DNA of 64,000 nucleotides. It comes from Amycolatopsis jejuensis. GTDB taxonomy: Bacteria > Actinomycetota > Actinomycetes > Mycobacteriales > Pseudonocardiaceae. Below, in pieces: positions 31,548 to 39,108 of this stretch. The translations under genes were made by a program, and so were the position numbers. The stretch covers positions 69,341 to 133,340 of the forward strand of contig NZ_JNYZ01000023.1 of the NCBI RefSeq assembly GCF_000717335.1, written 5' to 3'. Below the pieces are notes generated by a model, which was not told where the DNA came from, did no database searches, and saw nothing but the letters and a program-made list of their open reading frames with translations. How positions within the stretch are numbered: position 1 is the first letter of the stretch; each line of letters begins with the position of its first letter.

Positions 31548-32615
31548 GTGCCCGAACTGGTCGTGATCGCCGAGCAGTTGCTCGCCCCCGTTCCGGGTGG
31601 CACCGGCCGGTACACGGCCGAGCTGCTGCCCGCGCTCGCGCGCACCGCGCCGCCGGGCTGGAGCGTGTCCAGCGTGGTCGCGCGGCATGCCGACGTGTCG
31701 GCGGCGCAGATCGAGGGGGTCGAGGGACCGCGCGTACTGCCGCTGCCGCCGCGCGCGTTGGTCGCGCTGTGGCAGCTGGGCGTCCGGTGGTGGCCGGGCG
31801 GTGACGCAGTGCATGCGCCTACCCCGTTCGCGCCCCCTCGTGCCCCGGCTGGCCGAACACTGACCGTGACGGTGCACGACACGGTCCCGTGGACGCACCC
31901 GGAAACCCTGACGGCCCGCGGGGTGAGCTGGCACCGGTCGATGATCGCGCGTGCGGCGCGCCGGGCGTCGGGCCTGATCGTCCCGACCCGCGCGGTGGCC
32001 GACGAGCTGGCGGTGCTGGTGGACGTGACGGTGCCGGTGCGCGTCGTACCGCACGGGGTTTCGGTGCCGGCGGGGTCGGCTTCGCTGGACTTGCCGCCGC
32101 GGTATGTGCTGACGGTCGGGACGATCGAGCCGCGCAAGGGCATGGACGTGCTAGTGGATGCCGTCGCACAACTCGACGGGGTCGGTTTGGTGATTGCCGG
32201 CCAGCCCGGGTGGGGAGGGATCGACCCGGTCCGCCTGGCAGCCGAGCGAGGGCTGAAATCGGTGCGGGTACTGGGAAAGGTGACGGACGCCCAGCTGTCG
32301 ACGGCGCTGCGCGGTGCTTCGGTGCTGGCAGTCCCGAGCCTGGCGGAGGGTTTCGGGTTGCCGCTGCTGGAGGCGATGGCGGTGGGGGTGCCGGTGGTGC
32401 ACACGGATGTCCCGGCCCTGGTGGAGGTCGCGGGCGGCGCAGGGGTGGTGGTACCGCGGGGGGATGCACCGGCGCTGGCCGCGGGGTTGCGTGAGGTGCT
32501 GGGGTCGGCCGAGCGAGCAGGGGAACTGTCGAGGTTGGGACGGGAACGCTCGCGAACGTTCACGTGGCGAGCCGCGGCGGAGGCGGTTTGGGCGGCACAT
32601 CGACGGGCTGGGTGA
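31548..32615 (+). CDS. Glycosyltransferase family 4
   Basis: 355 residues from GTG 31548, with GGGAGA 10 bases ahead. GT-B fold: LLAPVPGGTGRYTAELLPALAR, VHDTVPWTHPETLTARGVSWHRSMI, VLTVGTIEPRKGMDVLVDAVAQL and VPSLAEGFGLPLLEAMAVGVPVVHTDVPALVEVAGGAG. This pattern is shared with the neighbouring family 4 enzymes at 26977-28062 and 33509-34657. Divergent from the GT2 gene on the other strand. It is followed by an 890-base region with no gene but several kinds of repeat. Donor probably GDP-mannose or a related nucleotide sugar (inference). Confidence 0.9.
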   Translation: MPELVVIAEQLLAPVPGGTGRYTAELLPALARTAPPGWSVSSVVARHADVSAAQIEGVEGPRVLPLPPRALVALWQLGVRWWPGGDAVHAPTPFAPPRAPAGRTLTVTVHDTVPWTHPETLTARGVSWHRSMIARAARRASGLIVPTRAVADELAVLVDVTVPVRVVPHGVSVPAGSASLDLPPRYVLTVGTIEPRKGMDVLVDAVAQLDGVGLVIAGQPGWGGIDPVRLAAERGLKSVRVLGKVTDAQLSTALRGASVLAVPSLAEGFGLPLLEAMAVGVPVVHTDVPALVEVAGGAGVVVPRGDAPALAAGLREVLGSAERAGELSRLGRERSRTFTWRAAAEAVWAAHRRAG

Positions 32616-32639
32616 GGGTCGTTGGGGTCGCGTGTTGAG

Positions 32640-32860
32640 CTTTTGGGCCGGTTTGGGGTTGAGGTGAGGTTGAGGGTGGGGCCGGGGTGGGGTTGAGGGT
32701 GGCTCGGGTGTTGGGGCCGGGCGTGGGTTTGGGATGGCCGTGGGTTTGGCATGGCGCGGATTGGGTTGGCGTGGGTTTGAGGCAGCTCCGGATGTCGGGG
32801 CGGCGTGGGTTTGGGGTGACTCGGGCTGGGCGTGGGTTTGGGGCGGCGTGGGTGTCGGGG
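32640..32860 (+). repeat. G-rich low-complexity repeat tract
   Basis: The plus strand is strongly G/T-biased and built from degenerate copies of GCGTGGGTTTGGGG and GGGGTTGAGG. Runs of three to five G recur every few bases, so a G-quadruplex could form. No coding potential is seen. It starts directly after the glycosyltransferase stop at 32615. Confidence 0.55.
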
Positions 32861-32902
32861 CTGGCTGTGGTGAGCTATCGCGGTAATGAACTCCGGAAGG
32901 CG

Positions 32903-33269
32903 TGAAGCTCCCCTTCATACCTTTCTTCTCGCCGGGCAGTCGCGACTTGCCAACGGCGCTCCGGCAAGAGCCATGCCGACTACGCCCGGCAAGGAATGAA
33001 GGTCCCCTTCAATCCGCTCGCTTGCTCGTCTGCCCGCCCGTCCGTCCGCCCGCCCGTCCGCTCACTCGCCCGCCCGCCCGCTCGCTTGTTCGTTCGCGAG
33101 GGTCCCCGTCGCGCAGTTGCCTGTTGCGATGGTCCCCCTCACGGCCGCCGCGGATGGTGTGAAGGTCCCCTTCATCCCGTCCGGTCGCTTGCGAGGGTCC
33201 CCGTCGTGCGGCTGACTGTTGCGATGGTCCCCCTCACGACCGCCGCGGAAGGAATGAACGTCCCCTTCA
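32903..33269. repeat. Four copies of a short hairpin element TGAAGGTCCCCTTCA
   Basis: The near-palindrome TGAAGGTCCCCTTCA occurs at 32997-33011 and 33160-33174; variants with one or two changes lie at 32903-32917 (TGAAGCTCCCCTTCA) and 33255-33269 (TGAACGTCCCCTTCA). Each forms a five- or six-base-pair hairpin. Related GGTCCCCCTCAC blocks lie between them. The 893-base stretch 32616-33508 contains no gene I can support. Confidence 0.7.
33015..33095 (+). repeat. Tetranucleotide microsatellite (CCGN)n
   Basis: About 80 bases made of period-four units such as CCGC, CCGT and TCGC without a plausible frame. It joins the second hairpin element to the 95-base tandem repeat that starts at 33096. Such tracts slip easily during replication. 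Confidence 0.6.
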
Positions 33270-33380
33270 CCCCGCCTATGCGCTTGCGAGAATCCCTCCC
33301 CCACGCCCGAGTGTCCGCGATGGGTCCCCTCGCACCCACCTGGCGAAGCATGCTCCCTCCGCGTCATCGAGGGTCGCGCC
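33096..33380 (+). repeat. 95-bp tandem repeat, three copies
   Basis: Units start with GCGAG at 33096, 33191 and 33286, an exact 95-base period. Each unit contains GCGAGGGTCCCCGTCG (changed in the third), then a GCGATGG-type block about 30 bases in (33126, 33221, 33317), then CCGCCGCGG and, in the first two units, the hairpin element. The third copy is degenerate. It is not a CRISPR array: the unit is too long and the parts between conserved blocks are themselves conserved. Confidence 0.75.
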
Positions 33381-33508
33381 GTCCGACCGGCTCGCGGTGA
33401 GGAATAACCCACCCACTGGCCGCCCTTCCAACAGCGTCCGACTGCAGGCATAAGGGAAGTTTGCCGGTTCCTGACCTGTGCGGTGCGTGATCGCCGTACG
33501 CTGCACTC

Positions 33509-34657
33509 GTGACCGGTGATCCCCGTGTGCTGATCGACGCGACCGCGGTGCCCGCGGACCGGGGTGGGGTCGGTCGGTACGTGGACTCGCTCGTCTCGGC
33601 GCTCGATCAGGACGGGGCCCGGCTCACGGTCGTCTGCCAGCCGCGGGATCTGCCGCTCTACGACCAGCTTGCGCGCAGCTCCACGGTCGTCGCCGCATCG
33701 CCTGCCACCTCCACCCGCACCGCGCGGCTGACCTGGGAACAAGCCACCCTCCCGAGACTCGCGCGCCGGCTTGCCCCGGACGTAGTCCACTCGCCGCACT
33801 ACACGATGCCGCTCGGCAGCGGGGCCGCTTCGGTCGTCACCCTGCACGACGCGACCTTCTTCACCGACGCCGTCCTGCACTCGTCCGTGAAAGCCCGCTT
33901 CTTCCGCGCCTGGACCACCACCGCCCTCCGCCGCGCGACACTCTGCGTAGTGCCCAGTCACGCGACCGCCGCCGAGCTGGCGCGCGTCAGTCCGGTGCAT
34001 CGCGCGGAGTTGGAGATCATCCACCACGGCGTCGACAGCGAACGTTTCCACCCGCCGTCTCCGGAGGAAATCGCCGCCGCGCGCGCTGCGGTCGGCCTCG
34101 GGACGACGCCGTACATCGCCTTCCTCGGTGCCCTCGAACCGCGCAAGAACGTCCCGGCGCTGATCCGCGGGTACGCGCGCGCGGTCGCCGGCCGCCGCGA
34201 CCCGCCCGCGCTCGTGCTCGCCGGTCAACCCGGCTGGGACACCCAGGTCGAACGCGCCCTCGACGCCGTACCGCACCGCCTCCGCGTGATCCGCGCCGGT
34301 TACCTGCCGTTCGGCACCCTCGCCGGCTTCCTCGGCGGATCCGACCTGGTCGCGTACCCGAGTCTCGGCGAAGGCTTCGGCCTCCCCGTTCTCGAAGCAA
34401 TGGCTTGCGGCGCAGCGGTTCTCACCACCCGGAGGTTGTCGTTACCGGAGGTCGGCGGCGACGCGGTGGCATACTGCGGCGTCGGCGCAGGTGACGTCGC
34501 CGCGGCACTCACGGAACTCCTAGCCGACCCGTCCCGCCGCGCGTTCCTGGCGTCTGCCGCCCAGCGCCGCGCAAAGGAATTCGCTTGGGCGACAACGGCA
34601 GACCGCCACCGTGAGGCGTACGGCAAAGCCTGGCATCGGCATTTACGCAACCGGTGA
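33509..34657 (+). CDS. Glycosyltransferase family 4
   Basis: 382 residues. GT-B fold: VLIDATAVPADRGGVGRYVDSLVSALDQD, LHDATFFTDAVLHSSVKARFF, IAFLGALEPRKNVPALIRGYARAVAG, VLAGQPGWDTQVERALDAVP and AYPSLGEGFGLPVLEAMACGAAVLTTRRLSLPEVGGDAV. The order of motifs follows mannosyltransferases of actinobacterial envelope polysaccharides. GTG 33509 gives VTGDPRVLID. It is isolated from the other glycosyltransferases by the repeat region. A convergent DUF3800 gene and a candidate structured RNA follow. Confidence 0.9.
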   Translation: MTGDPRVLIDATAVPADRGGVGRYVDSLVSALDQDGARLTVVCQPRDLPLYDQLARSSTVVAASPATSTRTARLTWEQATLPRLARRLAPDVVHSPHYTMPLGSGAASVVTLHDATFFTDAVLHSSVKARFFRAWTTTALRRATLCVVPSHATAAELARVSPVHRAELEIIHHGVDSERFHPPSPEEIAAARAAVGLGTTPYIAFLGALEPRKNVPALIRGYARAVAGRRDPPALVLAGQPGWDTQVERALDAVPHRLRVIRAGYLPFGTLAGFLGGSDLVAYPSLGEGFGLPVLEAMACGAAVLTTRRLSLPEVGGDAVAYCGVGAGDVAAALTELLADPSRRAFLASAAQRRAKEFAWATTADRHREAYGKAWHRHLRNR

Positions 34658-34684
34658 ATCTTGCTATCCGCGCACGCGACAACT

Positions 34685-34712
34685 TTGGCAGTCAGTCGTG
34701 CTGTGCTACGCT
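34685..34712 (+). promoter_or_regulatory. Sigma-70-like promoter ahead of candidate RNA
   Basis: TTGGCA (34685-34690) and TACGCT (34707-34712) are separated by 16 bases. They match the housekeeping -35 and -10 boxes well for a high-GC genome. The predicted start near 34719 leads straight into the hairpins at 34724-34785 and not into an obvious gene. Confidence 0.4.
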
Positions 34713-34718
34713 CTGTGA

Positions 34719-34790
34719 TGCGAGGTCCTCGTAGGACCGAGTATGAGAGCCTGTGACGCGTCCGGACGGTCGTCTCACAGGCTCTTCGCC
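34719..34790 (+). ncRNA. Candidate structured RNA beside DUF3800 gene
   Basis: Two perfect hairpins stand in a row. Hairpin 1 is GGTCCT-CGT-AGGACC (34724-34738). Hairpin 2 has 11-base-pair arms AGAGCCTGTGA (34746-34756) and TCACAGGCTCT (34775-34785) with an 18-base loop. A promoter-like sequence precedes them on the plus strand. Candidate structured RNAs named DUF3800 motifs have been described next to DUF3800 genes; I cannot check that this belongs to one of those classes. Hairpin 2 alone could also act as the terminator of both convergent genes. Confidence 0.42.
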
Positions 34791-34793
34791 TGT

Positions 34794-35333
34794 TCAGACC
34801 TTGATCTGCTCGGCGATCAGCGGTGCCACGCGATCGGCCCATCCGCCTCCCGCTCCGAAGCACCAAGCCACTGCGTCCGATACCCACAGGATGGGCTCCA
34901 GCGTCGAGTCAAGGTGTTCGTAGGTCAGGCGAGTGTTCGACGGTCGTGCGCCAAGGGCATGCCACAGGGTCCGGTGGTCATGCACATCGCGGTGGTCACG
35001 GGTGTCGAGCACGAGGCGGTGCGCCCGCAGGTCGAGCAAATCCTCGATCGCCCGATGCAGGCAATCCTGACGGACCAGCTCTTCGGTCTTGGGCAAGCAA
35101 GGCCCGGAGTACATCCGGACGGTGACCGCCAGCTTCATCATCTGATCGACGATCTGTCTTCGGCGTGGATCCTTCTCCTTCTTGAAGTGAAGTTCCCGCG
35201 CACCGCGGAGAAGCAATCCGGTCAGGGCTCGCCGGGTCGGTCCCAGGTGCGCAGGCTCCACGACAGTCATACGCAGGAGACAGCGGCGAGCGCGGATCGA
35301 TTCGTCGATGAAGGCGTGCACAGGCATTCGCAC
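34794..35333 (-). CDS. DUF3800 domain protein
   Basis: 179 residues. N-terminal HAFIDESIRARRCLL carries the acidic DES motif of DUF3800, an RNase H-like fold; ELHFKKEKDPRRRQIVDQMM is its typical basic block and LWVSDAVAWCFGAGGGWADRVAPLI its C-terminal helix with the conserved Asp. The set of Asp/Glu residues suggests metal-dependent nucleic acid binding or cleavage, but no activity is established for the family. It is shorter than many DUF3800 proteins (often 200-300 residues). GTG 35333 or ATG 35327 could start it. A candidate structured RNA lies beyond its 3' end on the opposite strand. The gene interrupts an envelope cluster and looks acquired. Confidence 0.7.
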   Translation of the reverse strand: MRMPVHAFIDESIRARRCLLRMTVVEPAHLGPTRRALTGLLLRGARELHFKKEKDPRRRQIVDQMMKLAVTVRMYSGPCLPKTEELVRQDCLHRAIEDLLDLRAHRLVLDTRDHRDVHDHRTLWHALGARPSNTRLTYEHLDSTLEPILWVSDAVAWCFGAGGGWADRVAPLIAEQIKV

Positions 35334-35414
35334 ATTGTGACCCGCTCAAGATTACCCTAGGTGATCGGGTCGGCGGGTTGTTGTAGCCGTGCGTGAGCGG
35401 TGGACAATGGCGCC

Positions 35415-36281
35415 GTGACTGAGCAGCGTGTGTACGGCGACCGCGTCGGTGTTGTGACCGTGACGTACTTTCCCGGGGAAACGCTCGAGAAGTTCCTCGA
35501 CACGCTCGGCAAAGCGACCGACCGTGAGGTGCACGTCGTGGTCGCCGACAATGCTTCCACCGACGGTGCGCCCGAGAAAGCGGCCGAGCGGGAGAACGTC
35601 ACTCTGGTCAGCATCGGCGAGAACGTCGGCTACGGGACGGCCGCCAACCGTGGCGTTGCGGCGCTCGACGACAGCTTCGGCTGGGTCGTCGTGGTCAATC
35701 CGGACCTCGAGTGGGAGCCCGGGTCGCTCGACGCGTTGCTCGAGGTCGCCGGGCGGTGGCCGCGCGGGGCTGCGTTCGGGCCGTTGATCCATGACCTCGA
35801 CGGCACCGTCTACCCCTCTGCCCGGCTGCTGCCGTCGTTCGGGCGCGGGATCGGGCATGCGGTGTTCGGCAAGATCTGGCCCGGTAACCCCTGGACCCGC
35901 CAGTATCGCCAGGAAAACTCGGCACCCGCCGAGCGGACGTCCGGCTGGCTGTCGGGTTCGTGCCAGCTCTTCCGGCGCGAGGCGTTCGACGCGGTCGGTG
36001 GGTTCGATCCGCGGTACTTCATGTATTTCGAGGACGTCGATCTCGGGGACCGGCTCGCGAAGGCCGGGTGGCTGAATGTGTATGCGCCATCGGCGAGTGT
36101 GATGCACATCGGCGGGCACTCGACGGCGCGGGCGTCGGCGAAAATGCTGCGTGCCCACCATGCGAGCGCATACCGCTACCTCGCCGACCGGCACCACGGG
36201 CTGCAGTGGAAGCCGGTGCTCGCGGCGGTGAAGCTGGGGCTGGCGTTGCGGGTGAAGCTGGAGACCCGGAAGGACGGATAG
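35415..36281 (+). CDS. wbbL: Rhamnosyltransferase WbbL (GlcNAc-diphosphoryl-polyprenol)
   Basis: 288 residues from GTG 35415. It transfers rhamnose from dTDP-rhamnose to decaprenyl-PP-GlcNAc, making the linker for arabinogalactan. GT-A family 2: GVVTVTYFPGETLEKFLDTL, VVADNASTDGAPEKA, GENVGYGTAANRGVA, VVVNPDLEWEPGSLDALL, GWLSGSCQLFRREAFDAVGGFDPRYFMYFEDVDLGDRLAKAGW and the VMHIGGHST motif. A very close match to the mycobacterial enzyme. It is next to manB, as in M. tuberculosis (Rv3265c-Rv3264c), with a small gene in reverse orientation between them here. Confidence 0.93.
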   Translation: MTEQRVYGDRVGVVTVTYFPGETLEKFLDTLGKATDREVHVVVADNASTDGAPEKAAERENVTLVSIGENVGYGTAANRGVAALDDSFGWVVVVNPDLEWEPGSLDALLEVAGRWPRGAAFGPLIHDLDGTVYPSARLLPSFGRGIGHAVFGKIWPGNPWTRQYRQENSAPAERTSGWLSGSCQLFRREAFDAVGGFDPRYFMYFEDVDLGDRLAKAGWLNVYAPSASVMHIGGHSTARASAKMLRAHHASAYRYLADRHHGLQWKPVLAAVKLGLALRVKLETRKDG

Positions 36282-36558
36282 CTCCCGCGGAGCCAGACCG
36301 ACGCGGAAATACCGGCCGGAGAAGCCAGTGCGGGGTCGCAGACCTGTGAAAGCGCCGCGCAAACTCGGTCGGGCGACCGGCCCGAGGAAACCCGCTCGGT
36401 CACAGGCTTGCGGAAGCGCCGCGAAAATCACCGGCCGGGAAGCCCCAGTGGTCACCGGCCACCGAAAACACGGTGGCTACTCGCCCGCACAAACCCCCGC
36501 GGGCTCAGCGGCCTGCGAAACCCCGCACGAGCACCAGCTCAACGAAATCCCAGCAAGA
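36282..36558. other. Intergenic region with degenerate short repeats
   Basis: This 277-base gap follows wbbL. A block with ACCGGCCGG and AAGCC occurs at about 36311 and 36430, and a GAAGCGCCGCG-type block at about 36349 and 36413. A weak hairpin GCTCC-CGC-GGAGC (36281-36293) starts at the wbbL stop. No gene seen. Confidence 0.4.
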
Positions 36559-36993
36559 TCACAGACCGTCGAGACGCCTGGACAGATCCGAGCGGCCGTT
36601 GGTCTGCTTGATCGTCGGAACCAGACCCGTCATCTCGGCCTCGTCCTGTTCCCTCAGCGGGCTTGCGACCGGGGCGGCCTGCGGGCGCGGCACCAGCGGC
36701 GTGGTGGCCTGCGGGCCCGGTACCTCCAGCGGCCTCGTCGGGGACGGCTGGGCCAGTGGGTGCGGCGACGGTTGCGTGGAGGTGCCCGCGGCGAGCGGGT
36801 GGTCGTTTTCCTCGATCAGCGATGCCGGGAGCTGGGTCGTGGTGTCCGGGTCCAGGTCGGACACCACCGATCTCGGGATCTGCTGGGTGTTGGAGGCGTC
36901 CATCGGCGACGTCATGTTGTCCGGCGTCACCACGAAGGTTCCGCGCGAACGTGCACGTGCGAGCAGGGCGTCCGCGCGATCGCGGGGGTCCAT
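36559..36993 (-). CDS. Conserved-looking hypothetical protein, low-complexity C-terminus
   Basis: 144 residues beginning MDPRDRADALLARARSRGTFVVTPDNMTSPMDASNTQQIP. The first 45 residues look structured; the rest is rich in Pro, Thr, Ser and Gln, probably disordered. No signal peptide or membrane span. ATG 36993 follows GAGGGG. The frame stays open into the antisense of manB, but that extension has no start signal. It lies between wbbL and manB on the opposite strand. I do not recognise a function. The charged N-terminal helix (RDRADALLARARSRGTFVV) suggests a protein-protein contact. Confidence 0.6.
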   Translation of the reverse strand: MDPRDRADALLARARSRGTFVVTPDNMTSPMDASNTQQIPRSVVSDLDPDTTTQLPASLIEENDHPLAAGTSTQPSPHPLAQPSPTRPLEVPGPQATTPLVPRPQAAPVASPLREQDEAEMTGLVPTIKQTNGRSDLSRRLDGL

Positions 36994-37134
36994 TCCCCTC
37001 GGCCTCCCGACTGACCCGGGGCCCTCTAGGAAAAGGCCCGCCTGTTTCCTGTCTAGGGTAGGCCCTCGGGGCCCGCGCCGCCCACGTTTCCCGCGGCTTG
37101 TCGCCCAGCGGGGCGTGATACAAAGGAGAGTGCT

Positions 37135-38214
37135 GTGACGTCCGAGGTCGAGGTCGACGCCGTCGTGCTGGTCGGCGGGCAGGGCACGCGGCTGCGTCCG
37201 CTCACGCTGTCGGCGCCGAAACCGATGCTGCCCACAGCCGGTACCCCCTACCTCAGCCACCTCTTTTCCCGCATCCGCGCGGCCGGTATCCGGCACGTGG
37301 TGCTCGGCACGTCGTACCGGGCGGAGGTGTTCGAGGAGTACTTCGGCGACGGGTCCGCGCACGGCCTGGAGCTGGAGTACGTCGTCGAGGACGAGCCGCT
37401 CGACACCGGTGGTGCCATCCGCAACGTCTACGACCGGCTCCGCGCCGACCACGCGATCGTCTTCAACGGCGACATCCTCTCCGGCGCCGACCTGCACGCC
37501 CAGCTCGCCACCCACCTCGGCTCCGCCGCGGACGTCACCCTCCACCTCCAGCGCGTCCCCGACCCCAGCCGCTTCGGCTCGGTGCCCACCGACGAGGACG
37601 GGCGCGTCACGGCCTTCCTCGAGAAGACGCCGGACCCGCCCACCGACCAGATCAACGCCGGCTGCTACGTCTTCCGGCGGCCGGTGATCGAGACCATCCC
37701 GGCCGGGCGCCGGGTGTCCGTCGAGCGCGAAACCTTCCCCGGACTCCTCGCCGACGGTGCGCACCTGCATGGTTTTGTCGACTCTTCGTACTGGCTCGAC
37801 GTCGGCACCCCGGAGGCGTTCGTCCGCGGCAGCGCCGACCTCGTCCGCGGTATTGCGCCCACCTCGGCACTGGCCGGTCCGACCGGAGACTTCCTCGTAT
37901 TGGAAGGGGCTTCGGTGTTCACCGGGGCCAAGCTGACCGACGGGTCGACCATCGGTGCGCGGGCAGTCGTGGAGCAAGGGGCGACGGTGTCCGGCTCGGT
38001 GATTTTCGACGACGCCGTGATCGGCCGCGACGCCATTGTGGAACGTTCGGTGCTGGGCCGCGGGGTGGTGGTCGGCGCGGGTGCGGTGCTGCGCGGGGTG
38101 GTACTCGGCGACGGCGCTTCGGTGGGCGCGGGCTGCGAGCTGCTCGACGGCGTCCGCGTGTGGCCCGGAGTCACCGTGCCGGACGGCGGCATCCGATTCT
38201 CGAGTGACACCTGA
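37135..38214 (+). CDS. manB: Mannose-1-phosphate guanylyltransferase (GDP-mannose pyrophosphorylase)
   Basis: 359 residues. It makes GDP-mannose, the donor for phosphatidylinositol mannosides, lipomannan and polyprenyl-phosphate mannose. The nucleotidyltransferase loop VLVGGQGTRLRPLTLSAPKPMLPTAG is complete; FNGDILSGADL holds the metal Asp and EKTPDPPTDQINAGCYVF the sugar site. The C-terminal third is a left-handed beta-helix of hexapeptide repeats (VSGSVIFDDAVIGRDAIVERSVLGRG). GTG 37135 follows AAGGAGAG. The stop overlaps the next start by one base (TGATG). Its M. tuberculosis counterpart is Rv3264c (manB). Confidence 0.93.
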   Translation: MTSEVEVDAVVLVGGQGTRLRPLTLSAPKPMLPTAGTPYLSHLFSRIRAAGIRHVVLGTSYRAEVFEEYFGDGSAHGLELEYVVEDEPLDTGGAIRNVYDRLRADHAIVFNGDILSGADLHAQLATHLGSAADVTLHLQRVPDPSRFGSVPTDEDGRVTAFLEKTPDPPTDQINAGCYVFRRPVIETIPAGRRVSVERETFPGLLADGAHLHGFVDSSYWLDVGTPEAFVRGSADLVRGIAPTSALAGPTGDFLVLEGASVFTGAKLTDGSTIGARAVVEQGATVSGSVIFDDAVIGRDAIVERSVLGRGVVVGAGAVLRGVVLGDGASVGAGCELLDGVRVWPGVTVPDGGIRFSSDT

Positions 38215-39107
38215 TGGAGTGGCGCCCGCCGTTCCCGGTGGACCTGGCCGCGGTGCTGGGTCCGCTCAGCCGTGGCCGCGGGTCGCTGAACTTCCGGCGT
38301 GACCGCGGGGTCTGGTGGCTGGCCGCGAACACCCCTGGTGGCAAAGGAACTTTGGCGCTGCTGCCGCGAGCGGACAGGGTCGTCGAGGCCGAAGCTTGGG
38401 GCGACGGCGCGGAATTCCTGCTCGACGGCGTACCCGCGCTGCTCGGCGCCGACGATGACGACGCCGGATTCGTCGCCCACCACCCCGTGATCGCCGCAGC
38501 GCGCCGATGTTCGCCCGGGCTCCGGCTGGGCGCGACCGGCCGGGTTTGGGACGCGCTCGTGCTGGCCGTGCTGGAACAGAAGGTGAGTGGCAAGGAGGCA
38601 ATCCGGTCGTGGGCGGAGCTGTGCCGGTGGTTCGGTACGCGCGCGCCCGGTCCGGGGCCGGATTTCCTTCGGGTACCCCCTGATCCGGTCGCTATTCGGT
38701 CCATTGTGGACTGGAACTGGCACCGGATCGGCGTGGACGTCAAGCGCCGCACGACCCTCATCGAGGCGGCCCGGGTCGCCCCGCGGCTGGAGGAAGCGGT
38801 GTCCCTGCGCGGCGCCGAGGGACGGGCGTTGCTGCGGAAGGTGCGGGGAATCGGCGTGTGGACGGCGGCGGAAATCGCCCAGCGCGCATGGGGCGACCCG
38901 GACGCGGTCAGCTTCGGGGACTACAACATCCCGGCGATGGTCGGGCACACCCTGCTGGGCCACAAGATCGACGACGAGCAGATGGCGCAGCTGCTACAGC
39001 CGTACGCACCGCAGCGGCAACGGGTGATCCGGTATTTGGAGACGGCCGGGGCTCGCCGGCCGAGGTTCGGGCCGCGCATCGAACTGCGGGACTACCGCGC
39101 GATGTGA
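38214..39107 (+). CDS. DNA-3-methyladenine glycosylase II-like (AlkA/HhH-GPD)
   Basis: 297 residues. The C-terminal half carries the helix-hairpin-helix LLRKVRGIGVWTAAEIAQRAWG followed by the catalytic Asp in AVSFGDYNIPAMVGHTLLG. The N-terminal part (WWLAANTPGGKGTLALLPRADRV) has an AlkA-like sandwich character. It removes alkylated bases from DNA in base-excision repair. No methyltransferase (Ada) domain is present. Translationally coupled to manB by a TGATG overlap, an odd pairing of repair with sugar nucleotide synthesis. Its stop and that of the Pro/Gly-rich protein lie one base apart, tail-to-tail. Confidence 0.88.
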   Translation: MEWRPPFPVDLAAVLGPLSRGRGSLNFRRDRGVWWLAANTPGGKGTLALLPRADRVVEAEAWGDGAEFLLDGVPALLGADDDDAGFVAHHPVIAAARRCSPGLRLGATGRVWDALVLAVLEQKVSGKEAIRSWAELCRWFGTRAPGPGPDFLRVPPDPVAIRSIVDWNWHRIGVDVKRRTTLIEAARVAPRLEEAVSLRGAEGRALLRKVRGIGVWTAAEIAQRAWGDPDAVSFGDYNIPAMVGHTLLGHKIDDEQMAQLLQPYAPQRQRVIRYLETAGARRPRFGPRIELRDYRAM

Positions 39108-39108
39108 C

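Noticed and set aside
33096..33380. CRISPR array
   Set aside because: Only three long 95-base units whose internal parts are conserved, no unique spacers and no cas genes.
36994..37977. N-terminal extension of the 36559-36993 protein across manB
   Set aside because: It lies wholly antisense to manB, has no ribosome site, and ATG 36993 is preceded by GAGGGG.
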